From NCBI GenBank assembly GCA_008933805.1, contig WBUH01000014.1:53226-117225 (forward strand): DNA of 64,000 bases. Direction: 5' to 3'. Made by a program: the position numbers and the translations under genes. This DNA comes from Bacteroidota bacterium (GTDB taxonomy: Bacteria; Bacteroidota; Bacteroidia; UBA8524). Positions 44,861-52,005 of this stretch are shown here, piece after piece. Under the pieces are notes generated by a model. It did not search any database. It had not been told where the DNA came from and saw only the letters and a program-made list of their open reading frames with translations. Numbering within the stretch: the stretch's first letter is position 1; every line of letters starts with the position of its first letter.

Positions 44861-45550
44861 TTACTTGCCTAGATACTTTAAAAACTCCTGTCTGGTAGAA
44901 GGGTCGTTAAAACGGCCGCAGTATTCAGCAGTGATGGTAGAGCTTCCGGTATCCTGCACCCCGCGTGATGCCACACAATAGTGCACGGCCTCAATAACAA
45001 CCGCCACATCATCCGTATGCAAAGCTTCGCGAAGTTCGTTGGCAATTTGCTTAGTCATACGCTCTTGCACTTGCGGGCGTTTAGCAAAATACTGCACAAT
45101 GCGGTTTATTTTGCTTAGTCCTACCACATTGCCGTTGGGTATATATGCCACGTGGGCTTTGCCTACAATAGGCACAAAATGATGTTCACAATAACTAAAA
45201 ACCGAGATATCCTTTTCAACAAGCATTTGCTTGTATTTATAGCGGTTTTCAAACAGGGTAATGGCAGGCTTATTTTTTGGGTCAAGTCCGCTAAAAATTT
45301 CTTGCACAAACATTTTAGCTACACGCTTAGGGGTGCCCTTCAAGCTGTCATCGGTCAAATCAAGCCCCAAAACGTGCATAATTTCGGTAAAATGCTTTTC
45401 AATCAACTCCATTTTCAGCTCATTGTCCATCTCAAAAGCATCGTCACGCAAGGGGGTTTTGTGTGATGTAGTAATATGGTCGTCGCCAATTATATCTATG
45501 CCTTCGCCATTATTGGCCGGAGTATTCAACATAATTTCGTTCGGTTTCAT
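44861..45550 (-). CDS. folE: GTP cyclohydrolase I
   Basis: 229 residues. It converts GTP to 7,8-dihydroneopterin triphosphate, the entry step of folate and tetrahydrobiopterin synthesis. Zinc and active-site residues are present: VFSYCEHHFVPIVGKAHVAY near residue 115 (Cys and His ligands), GLSKINRIVQYFAKRPQVQE, and AVHYCVASRGVQDTGSSTIT near residue 190 (second Cys). The N-terminal 40 residues are a variable acidic extension (PANNGEGIDIIGDDHITTSH). The ATG lies 41 bases inside the upstream PTPS gene; ATG 45532 is an alternative start. The two genes are clearly coupled. Confidence 0.95.
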   Translation of the reverse strand: MKPNEIMLNTPANNGEGIDIIGDDHITTSHKTPLRDDAFEMDNELKMELIEKHFTEIMHVLGLDLTDDSLKGTPKRVAKMFVQEIFSGLDPKNKPAITLFENRYKYKQMLVEKDISVFSYCEHHFVPIVGKAHVAYIPNGNVVGLSKINRIVQYFAKRPQVQERMTKQIANELREALHTDDVAVVIEAVHYCVASRGVQDTGSSTITAEYCGRFNDPSTRQEFLKYLGK

Positions 45551-45920
45551 ACAATGTTACAGTTAATTCTAGTTTTTTATCTAACCTAAGCCTCAATTTA
45601 TTCCATATTACTACGGCTATGTTCTCAGCGGTCGGGTTCAAGTGTTTAAATTCTTCAGTATCAAGATTCAGGTTGCGGTGGTCAAACCGGTTTTCAACCT
45701 CCTCATAAATAATATCCTTTAATATTTTCAGGTCAATCACATACCCTGTAACGGGGTCAACCTCGCCCGTAACTTTCACAGTCAGGTCGTAGTTGTGTCC
45801 GTGATAGTTAGGGTTGTTGCACAGGCCAAAAACTTCCTTATTCCTTTCATCACTCCATTCGGGCACATGTAAACGGTGGGCGGCATTAAAATGCCCTTTA
45901 CGATAAACGGAAACTATCAT
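45510..45920 (-). CDS. 6-pyruvoyl-tetrahydropterin synthase family protein (PTPS-type)
   Basis: 136 residues, a T-fold enzyme. KGHFNAAHRLHVPEW near residue 8 carries a zinc His. FGLCNNPNYHGHNYDLTVKV near residue 31 carries the catalytic Cys and two more zinc His. ENRFDHRNLNLDTEEF near residue 77 has the Asp-His pair, and TLYETERNYVEYSG ends the protein with the substrate-anchoring Glu. The CNNPNxHGHNY spacing matches animal PTPS rather than E. coli QueD, so dihydroneopterin triphosphate to 6-pyruvoyltetrahydropterin is favoured. A QueD-like activity remains possible. It overlaps folE by 41 bp. Confidence 0.88.
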   Translation of the reverse strand: MIVSVYRKGHFNAAHRLHVPEWSDERNKEVFGLCNNPNYHGHNYDLTVKVTGEVDPVTGYVIDLKILKDIIYEEVENRFDHRNLNLDTEEFKHLNPTAENIAVVIWNKLRLRLDKKLELTVTLYETERNYVEYSGQ

Positions 45921-46234
45921 TGGTATTTTATGTAAACCACCGTAAGGCAGTTTTGTTCAATGGTATTAAAAAAAATATAAACAAGGTCTTTGGCGTAACG
46001 GGATTACAAATACCGTGCTAAAAGTTTACTGTCATACAATTTACCAAATAGCACGCTTTTTGCATACAAATTACTGAAATATTTAGCAATCGCTGCCAGA
46101 TAGACCCTTTCAGGGTGAAAATCAAAATCCAAACACCCCTGTATTTCGTACAATAATACATAGCCAAAGTATGTGTTCGATTCATTGAGGCATGCTTTTT
46201 GTTTATCTTTTTGACAACTTTATTAAACAAAAAG
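45921..46234. other. non-coding divergent spacer upstream of the sigma-factor gene
   Basis: About 315 bp between the divergent PTPS and sigma-factor genes. It has a poly-A tract (AAAAAAAA at about 45968) and scattered AT-rich sequence. A 70-codon frame at 46018-46230 on the minus strand has an odd composition (many Cys, Met and basic residues) and no start context, so I do not call it. No hairpin terminator is visible. Confidence 0.5.
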
Positions 46235-46265
46235 TTGCTTTATAATTTATAACGCACTAACTTTG
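46235..46265 (+). promoter_or_regulatory. Bacteroidota-type promoter of the carotenoid sigma-factor gene
   Basis: TTG at 46235-46237 (-33 element), a 20-bp spacer, then TAACTTTG at 46258-46265, an exact match to the Bacteroidota -7 consensus TAnnTTTG. The expected transcription start is about 46272, giving a 5' leader of roughly 25 bases before ATG 46296. Recognition by the primary sigma factor is inferred from the consensus. Confidence 0.7.
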
Positions 46266-46295
46266 TTTAAGTTTTTCATGTAAACATTAAACAAT

Positions 46296-46823
46296 ATGAC
46301 AAAACTTGAATTTAGCCTGATGGTTCAAAGTGAGTCGCATCCCTTGCGTAACTACGCTTACCAGCTTACCCGCAACGTTGAAGATGCTAATGACCTTTTG
46401 CAGGAAACCATGTTAAAGGCATTTACATACCACAATAAGTTTTCAGAAGGTACTAACCTTAAAGGTTGGTTGTATACCATTATGAAAAACAGCTTCATCA
46501 ACAACTACCGCAGGTTGATGAAACGTAATACGTTTATTGATACTACGGATAATACCTATTATCTTGACTCTCCAAATCATGCAGTAGATAACAGGGCCGA
46601 AAGTAAGTTTATGATGAAGGATATGATGGAAGCAATTGAAACATTGCCCTACGACCTCAGAAAAACCTTTACCATGAATTACAAAGGCTTTAAATACCAC
46701 GAGATTGCTGAGATACTGAATATTCCGATTGGAACTGTTAAGACCCGCATTTTTGTTGCCCGCAGGTTGCTGCGCAAAAAATTATGGGCATACGGCCAAG
46801 CATACGGCATGACGGCAGAATAG
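46296..46823 (+). CDS. ECF-type RNA polymerase sigma factor
   Basis: 175 residues, region 2 plus region 4 only, as in ECF sigma factors. Region 2: LRNYAYQLTRNVEDANDLLQ and ETMLKAFTYHNKFSEGTNLK, then GWLYTIMKNSFINNYRR. Region 4: AIETLPYDLRKTFTMNYKGF and YHEIAEILNIPIGTVKTRIF. There is no anti-sigma gene beside it. It lies 24 bp ahead of crtI and is transcribed with the cluster, as in many Bacteroidota carotenoid loci, so control of pigment genes is a strong inference. Its own promoter is of the housekeeping type. Confidence 0.92.
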   Translation: MTKLEFSLMVQSESHPLRNYAYQLTRNVEDANDLLQETMLKAFTYHNKFSEGTNLKGWLYTIMKNSFINNYRRLMKRNTFIDTTDNTYYLDSPNHAVDNRAESKFMMKDMMEAIETLPYDLRKTFTMNYKGFKYHEIAEILNIPIGTVKTRIFVARRLLRKKLWAYGQAYGMTAE

Positions 46824-46847
46824 CTTTAAACAACACACACATCATCA

Positions 46848-48323
46848 ATGGGCAAACAAGTTGTAGTAATAGGGTCAGGTTTTGCAGGATTGGCCGCCGC
46901 ATGTTTTTTAGCCAAAGACGGGTACAAAGTTACCGTGCTTGAGAAAAACGGCGAAGCAGGCGGACGATGCCGAGTGTGGGAAAAAGACGGGTTTACCTTT
47001 GATATGGGACCCAGCTGGTATTGGATGCCCGATGTGTTTGATAAATTTTTCGCCCATTTTGGCAAAACACCCTCAGATTACTATACTCTTACCCGTTTAA
47101 AACCATCGTACAGGGTATATTTTAAAAAAGAATACTGGGATATTCCCGCAGGGGCAGATGAGTTGGGTCAATTACTTGAACGTAAAGAACCCGGTGCCGC
47201 TGAAAACTTAAAAAAGTTTTTACACGAGGCGGCTTATAAATACGATGTAGGCATCAACCGTTTGGTGTACAAACCCGGCCGCTCGTTGGCTGAGTTTATG
47301 GATTTAAGCCTGCTGAAAGGTATGCTTAAGCTGGACGTATTCAACTCCATGCAAAGCCATATTGGCAGTTATTTCAAAAATCCTGAGATACGCCAGCTAT
47401 TAGAGTTTCCCGTACTGTTTCTGGGGGCAAAACCTTCAAAAACACCTGCCTTATACAGCCTGATGAACTATGCTGATATTGAGTTGGGCACTTGGTACCC
47501 TATGGGTGGCATGTACAAAATAATTGAAGGTATGGTAAGCCTTGCCAAAGAGTTGGGGGTTGATTTTAAGTTCAACAACGAAGTAACCCAAATAAAAACG
47601 CTCAACAATAAGGTAGAAAAAGTAAGTACCCCAAACGGGGATTATTTTGCCGATATAATTGTTGCGGGAGCCGATTACCACCACGTAGACAAAGCCTTGT
47701 TAAACGGTCACGGTAACTATAGCCAAAAGTATTGGGACGAAAGAACAATGGCCCCAAGCAGCCTGATATTTTATTTAGGCATAGATAAAAAGATAGACGG
47801 TTTATTGCACCATACTCTGTTTTTTGATGAGGATTTTGCAGGCCATGCTGAGGATATTTACGACCATCCTCAATGGCCTGATAAGCCGTTGTTTTATGTG
47901 TCAGTTACCTCAAAAACCGACGACAGTGTAGCACCAAAAGATTGCGAAAACGTGATGATATTGATACCTGTAGCCACAGGCTTAGAAGATACCGAAGAAA
48001 CACGTGAGCGATATTATGACATGGTGATGGAGCGATTGGAGAAGCGTTTGGGGCAGCCTATCCGCTCACATGTGGTTGTGAAACGCAGCTACGCCCACCG
48101 CGATTTTATTGCCGATTACCATGCATTTAAAGGCAATGCTTACGGCCTAGCCAATACATTGCGCCAAACAGCGATATTAAAACCATCGTTAAAAAATAAA
48201 AACCTTACCAACCTGTACTATACCGGCCAGCTTACAGTGCCGGGTCCGGGTGTACCGCCTTCCCTCATATCGGGGCAGGTAGTAGCCGAACAAATACAAA
48301 AAGAATATCCTATTAACCTTTAA
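46848..48323 (+). CDS. crtI: phytoene desaturase (CrtI type)
   Basis: 491 residues. FAD-dependent desaturase that converts colourless phytoene to lycopene. Dinucleotide-binding motif VVVIGSGFAGLAAACFLAKD and GGRCRVWEKDGFTFDMGPSW at the N-terminus; C-terminal carotenoid signature NLYYTGQLTVPGPGVPPSLI with SGQVVAEQI. The length is that of bacterial CrtI. Membrane-associated, cytoplasmic face. Second gene of the cluster; crtB follows after 12 bp. The four-step lycopene product fits the presence of a lycopene cyclase downstream. Confidence 0.93.
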   Translation: MGKQVVVIGSGFAGLAAACFLAKDGYKVTVLEKNGEAGGRCRVWEKDGFTFDMGPSWYWMPDVFDKFFAHFGKTPSDYYTLTRLKPSYRVYFKKEYWDIPAGADELGQLLERKEPGAAENLKKFLHEAAYKYDVGINRLVYKPGRSLAEFMDLSLLKGMLKLDVFNSMQSHIGSYFKNPEIRQLLEFPVLFLGAKPSKTPALYSLMNYADIELGTWYPMGGMYKIIEGMVSLAKELGVDFKFNNEVTQIKTLNNKVEKVSTPNGDYFADIIVAGADYHHVDKALLNGHGNYSQKYWDERTMAPSSLIFYLGIDKKIDGLLHHTLFFDEDFAGHAEDIYDHPQWPDKPLFYVSVTSKTDDSVAPKDCENVMILIPVATGLEDTEETRERYYDMVMERLEKRLGQPIRSHVVVKRSYAHRDFIADYHAFKGNAYGLANTLRQTAILKPSLKNKNLTNLYYTGQLTVPGPGVPPSLISGQVVAEQIQKEYPINL

Positions 48324-48335
48324 AAACTAAACGGT

Positions 48336-49202
48336 ATGCTAACCAAAACCACCAACAACACCGATATGCTGCTTTTTAACGAAGCTTGCGAGCGTTGTGC
48401 CAAAGAAATTACCTCGGCATACAGCACCTCGTTCAGTTTGGGCATATTGGCCTTAGGAAAAAAATTGCAGGCACCCATCCGCAACGTATATGCCTTTGTG
48501 CGCTATGCAGATGAGATTGTAGATACTTTTCACGAATACGATAAGCCTCAATTGCTGGCAAATTTCAGACGCGATACATACGAAGCCATTCAAAACAAGG
48601 TGAGTTACAACCCTGTTTTGCAAGCGTTTCAGAAAACCTACCACGAGTTTGGGATTGATATGGAATTGGTAGATGCTTTTTTGGACAGTATGGAAATGGA
48701 TTTGAACTATCGCAGTTACCAGCACGAGAGCTTTAACAAATACATATACGGCAGCGCAGAAGTAGTGGGTTTAATGTGCCTGAAAGTGTTTTGTGAAGGC
48801 AATAACCAAAAGTACGAGAGCCTTGTGGAACCTGCCCGTAAATTGGGCGCAGCCTTCCAAAAAATCAATTTCTTACGCGATTTAAAATCGGATTTTAACG
48901 AGCGCGGCCGCATCTATTTCCCCAACGTTGATTTTTACGGCAGCTTTGATAAGAACACAAAACAGCAGATAGAGTTGGACATCGAAAACGATTTTAACGA
49001 AGCTCTGCAAGGCATTCGTAAATTGCCTATCAGTAGTCGTTTTGGGGTGTATATTGCCTACATCTATTTTTACCGTTTGTTGAATAAAATAAACAAACTG
49101 GAGCCCAAAAGCATTCTTGAAAGTCGTGTGCGGGTAAACAACTCTGAAAAGCTGATGCTGTTTGCAACTTCATACATTAAGTTTAAATTCAACAGGTTGT
49201 AA
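48336..49202 (+). CDS. crtB: phytoene synthase (CrtB type)
   Basis: 288 residues. It condenses two geranylgeranyl diphosphates to phytoene. Both Asp-rich motifs are present: AFVRYADEIVDTFHEY near residue 50 (first Mg site) and INFLRDLKSDFNERGRIYFP near residue 175 (second). Also SAYSTSFSLGILALGKKLQA at the N-terminus and GSAEVVGLMCLKVF near residue 140. Squalene synthase is excluded as the more likely role by the neighbours. No GGPP synthase (crtE) lies in the window, so that step is encoded elsewhere. Confidence 0.93.
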   Translation: MLTKTTNNTDMLLFNEACERCAKEITSAYSTSFSLGILALGKKLQAPIRNVYAFVRYADEIVDTFHEYDKPQLLANFRRDTYEAIQNKVSYNPVLQAFQKTYHEFGIDMELVDAFLDSMEMDLNYRSYQHESFNKYIYGSAEVVGLMCLKVFCEGNNQKYESLVEPARKLGAAFQKINFLRDLKSDFNERGRIYFPNVDFYGSFDKNTKQQIELDIENDFNEALQGIRKLPISSRFGVYIAYIYFYRLLNKINKLEPKSILESRVRVNNSEKLMLFATSYIKFKFNRL

Positions 49203-49245
49203 AGGTTTGCAATAAGAGAGGCCGGATAACTAAAAAATGATTGCC

Positions 49246-49253
49246 TAACTTTG
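49246..49253 (+). promoter_or_regulatory. possible internal -7 element ahead of the 49278 gene
   Basis: TAACTTTG, identical to the -7 box of the sigma-factor promoter. It lies 25 bp before the ATG of the small unknown gene, in the 75-bp gap after crtB. The expected -33 position (about 49223-49225) reads CGG rather than TTG, so this would be a weak or sigma-assisted promoter. It hints that the second half of the cluster has separate transcription. Confidence 0.4.
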
Positions 49254-49277
49254 AGCAAACTTTAGCTACTCCTGTTT

Positions 49278-49757
49278 ATGAAATATACCACCAGTACCAT
49301 AAAAGCCGAGATGCGCAAAACCATTTTTGCAGCCCACGAACACTTGGCCATTACCATTAATGATGAAACACTGGATGTGTATATCGATGAGTTTTATCCC
49401 GAAGAAGAATATTTGGGATTAATACCAACAATACTGCCTGTATTTGCTGATGAAGACGAATACAAAATGGTACTTGACAGGATACTTCCCAAGGAAGGCA
49501 AAACAACCCTCGCCCCCGTATTAATGTGCCCCGAAGACCTTGACTTGAGTTGCACAACCATTGTGGCGCAAGCAAAAACACAAGGGGATTATGTGATATG
49601 GGAGAAACTGGGATTAGACATTAGCGAAGGAGTGAGTTTTCCTGAAGGTATAGGTACTAAAGTGAAATGGTTGGGACAGATTAAGCCCATCTATTTCAAA
49701 AAATCAGAGTATATGGAGTGTTTGGCTGAGTTTAGAAAACTTGAAGCTAACCAATAA
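49278..49757 (+). CDS. uncharacterised 159-aa protein inside the carotenoid cluster
   Basis: 159 residues, acidic, soluble, with no signal peptide or membrane helix. Segments: TIKAEMRKTIFAAHEHLAIT, VYIDEFYPEEEYLGLIPTIL, LMCPEDLDLSCTTIVAQAKT and WLGQIKPIYFKKSEYMECL. I do not recognise the family. It lacks the His-box motifs of carotene hydroxylase (CrtZ), the enzyme commonly encoded at this position in related clusters. It lies 75 bp after crtB and 12 bp before the lycopene cyclase gene, with a possible own -7 element. A role in pigment synthesis is suggested only by location. Confidence 0.7.
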   Translation: MKYTTSTIKAEMRKTIFAAHEHLAITINDETLDVYIDEFYPEEEYLGLIPTILPVFADEDEYKMVLDRILPKEGKTTLAPVLMCPEDLDLSCTTIVAQAKTQGDYVIWEKLGLDISEGVSFPEGIGTKVKWLGQIKPIYFKKSEYMECLAEFRKLEANQ

Positions 49758-49769
49758 TGCAATAGCCCG

Positions 49770-50495
49770 ATGAAATCGTTATACCTGTTGTTAAATATTG
49801 GGGCATTTATCTTTCCGTTTTTGCTCTCGTTTGATAAAAAGGTAGCTTTTTATAAAAAGTGGAAATACCTGTTTCCCGCACTTGTCAGCGTTGCGGTTTT
49901 CTTTCTTATTTGGGATTATTTTTTTACCGATTGGCGGGTTTGGAGTTTTAACGATAATTACATTTTAGGCACAAAATTTTTTGGGTTACCTATCGAAGAA
50001 ATACTGTTTTTCTTCACTGTGCCTTACTCGTGTGTATTTGTGTACGAATGCTTGATAGCATACATTCCCAAAGATTACTTTAAAAACATAGCCAAGCCGC
50101 TAACGATTATTCTAATCCTTGGTCTTGCAGTGGCACTGTATTTTAATTACGGAAGGTTATACACCGCCAGTACTATTATTTTACTGGGAGCTTATTTAAT
50201 GCAGCTGTTGGTGGTGAACCGTGCACAATGGTTGGGCAGGTTTTTTATGGCCTACTTGGTGTGTTTAATTCCCTTTTTTATTATCAACGGAATACTGACT
50301 GCAAAGCCCGTGGTAATATACAACGACATCGAAAATACAGGCATCCGCTTAGGTACAATACCCATAGAGGATACGCTATATAAAATGCTGCTGCTGTTGA
50401 TGAACGTGGCCATTTATGAACGACTGCAAAAACGTTTTGTGCGAGCAGAAGAACCCGAAGAAACTACAGCAGAAACCGAACCCTTAGGGATATGA
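49770..50495 (+). CDS. lycopene beta-cyclase, CrtYcd fused-domain type
   Basis: 241 residues, about seven membrane helices. Two related halves each carry the catalytic PxE[E/D] motif: FGLPIEEILFFFTVPYSC near residue 75 and LGTIPIEDTLYKMLLLLMN near residue 200. This is the heterodimeric CrtYc/CrtYd cyclase of actinobacteria fused into one chain, as in Bacteroidota and fungi. It makes beta-ionone rings from lycopene. A charged tail follows (FVRAEEPEETTAETEPLGI). The stop overlaps the crtD-like start by 4 bp (ATGA). Confidence 0.9.
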   Translation: MKSLYLLLNIGAFIFPFLLSFDKKVAFYKKWKYLFPALVSVAVFFLIWDYFFTDWRVWSFNDNYILGTKFFGLPIEEILFFFTVPYSCVFVYECLIAYIPKDYFKNIAKPLTIILILGLAVALYFNYGRLYTASTIILLGAYLMQLLVVNRAQWLGRFFMAYLVCLIPFFIINGILTAKPVVIYNDIENTGIRLGTIPIEDTLYKMLLLLMNVAIYERLQKRFVRAEEPEETTAETEPLGI

Positions 50496-51994
50496 AGGTA
50501 GCCGTAATTGGTGCAGGTTTGGGCGGTTTAGCAGTGGCTATACGATTGGCAAAAGCCGGACATGATGTAGAAGTGTTTGAAGCCAATCCGTATGCAGGCG
50601 GCAAAGCTACCTCGTTTGAAATAAACGGATATCGGTTCGATGCAGGCCCCTCCTTATTCACCATGCCCCAGTATATTGAGGAATTATTTACCCTTTGTGG
50701 TGAAGATATTACCCAAAATTTCCCCTACACACGTTTAAATAGTATCTGCAATTACTTTTTTGAAGATGGTACAGAATTAACTGCCCATGCACAGCCTCAA
50801 CAATTTGCTGTAGAGATTGGAGAAAAGACGAGCGACAATGCAGAAAGCATTATAACGTTCTTAAATCAGTCAAAAAAAATATACGAGATTACTAAAGGAC
50901 TGTTTTTAGAGCAATCATTGCACAAACTGAGTACTTATTTCTCAAAAGATGCGCTTACGGGATATGCTAACCTGCACAAAATTGGTGTATTCTCAACCAT
51001 GGCGGATGTTATTGACGGGTATTTCAAAGATAGCCGCACCCGCCGATTGTTTAAACGGTATGCAACCTACAACGGTTCAAACCCATACCAAGCACCGGCC
51101 ACACTAAACATTATTCCACATTTGGAGTATGGTATCGGCGCATATTTCCCCAACAAAGGTATACACGGCATTACAGAGGCGTTGTTGTACCTGTGCAATA
51201 AAACAGGCGTTAAAATTCATCTAAATACCAAGGTGGAGAGGATAGTGCATAGTGGTGCTAGGGTTAAAGGGATTATAATTAGTCCACAATCCACAGTCAA
51301 CAGTCAACAGTCTGTTGACAGTAGACCGTTGACCGTCGACTATAATGCCGTTATCAGTAATTGCGATGTTTATTTCACCTACAAACACCTGTTACCCGAT
51401 GCTAAAGTGCCCAAAAAGATAATTAACCAGCCGCGTTCATCCTCGGCACTTATTTTCTATTGGGGCATTAATAAGCAATTCCCCAAGCTCGATTTGCACA
51501 ATATTTTATTCAGTGAAAACTACGAGGCTGAATTTGATTTTCTTTTCACCAAAAAATTAGTGTACCACGACCCTACAGTGTACATAAACATTACAAGCAA
51601 ATACAAACCCGACGATGCCCCGCAAGGCTGTGAAAACTGGTTTGTGATGATTAACACCCCGCACATCGACGGTCAAAACTGGGACGAATTAATTGCCGTA
51701 GCACGGCAGCATATTATTGATAAAATAAACAGGGTATTAAAAACCGATATTTCACAACACATTGTGGCCGAAAAAATACTCGACCCTCGCGGGATTGAAA
51801 GCATTACCCAAAGCTATCTCGGTTCGTTATACGGCAACAGCAGCAACACACGTATGGCTGCATTTTACCGCCATCCCAACTTCTCAAAACAAATCAAAGG
51901 GTTGTACTTTGTGGGGGGCAGCGTTCATCCCGGCGGCGGCATCCCGTTGGTGCTTTCTTCGGCAAAAATTGTAGCTGATTTAATAAATAATTAA
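50492..51994 (+). CDS. CrtD-like carotenoid 3,4-desaturase
   Basis: 500 residues, a paralogue of CrtI. FAD motif VAVIGAGLGGLAVAIRLAKA and GGKATSFEINGYRFDAGPSL at the N-terminus; C-terminal GLYFVGGSVHPGGGIPLVLS. The position after the cyclase and the GGSVHPGGGIP ending fit the 1-hydroxycarotenoid 3,4-desaturase (CrtD) branch that makes myxol-, saproxanthin- or flexixanthin-like end groups. No CruF-type hydratase lies in the window to supply that substrate. Residues about 264-284 (SPQSTVNSQQSVDSRPLTVD) are encoded by a foreign-looking repeat, described separately. An ordinary CrtI-type role cannot be excluded. Confidence 0.82.
   Translation: MKVAVIGAGLGGLAVAIRLAKAGHDVEVFEANPYAGGKATSFEINGYRFDAGPSLFTMPQYIEELFTLCGEDITQNFPYTRLNSICNYFFEDGTELTAHAQPQQFAVEIGEKTSDNAESIITFLNQSKKIYEITKGLFLEQSLHKLSTYFSKDALTGYANLHKIGVFSTMADVIDGYFKDSRTRRLFKRYATYNGSNPYQAPATLNIIPHLEYGIGAYFPNKGIHGITEALLYLCNKTGVKIHLNTKVERIVHSGARVKGIIISPQSTVNSQQSVDSRPLTVDYNAVISNCDVYFTYKHLLPDAKVPKKIINQPRSSSALIFYWGINKQFPKLDLHNILFSENYEAEFDFLFTKKLVYHDPTVYINITSKYKPDDAPQGCENWFVMINTPHIDGQNWDELIAVARQHIIDKINRVLKTDISQHIVAEKILDPRGIESITQSYLGSLYGNSSNTRMAAFYRHPNFSKQIKGLYFVGGSVHPGGGIPLVLSSAKIVADLINN
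51281..51342. repeat. in-frame repeat insertion inside the crtD-like gene
   Basis: A CCACAGTCAACAGTCAACAG tract followed by TCTGTTGACAGTAGACCG and TTGACCGTCGACTATAA. It contains tandem GTCAACA units and an inverted TCAACAG/CTGTTGA pair. Sequence of this (A)CAGTC-AACAGTC type is otherwise intergenic filler in Bacteroidota. Here it stays in frame, adds about 20 polar residues between a FAD-domain strand (ARVKGIII) and the next strand (YNAVISNCD), and has no stop codon. Confidence 0.75.
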
Positions 51995-52005
51995 AGAGAT
52001 TTTAT

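Noticed and set aside
46018..46230. 70-codon frame on the minus strand upstream of the sigma-factor gene
   Set aside because: Odd composition, no family resemblance, no promoter or coupling; it lies in the divergent spacer that should hold control regions.
45969..46300. tRNA or small RNA gene in the larger spacers
   Set aside because: I found no cloverleaf pattern, CCA end or clear promoter-terminator pair in any intergenic region of the window.
49278..49757. Carotene hydroxylase crtZ
   Set aside because: No His-box motifs and no membrane helices, so it cannot be a CrtZ-type di-iron enzyme.
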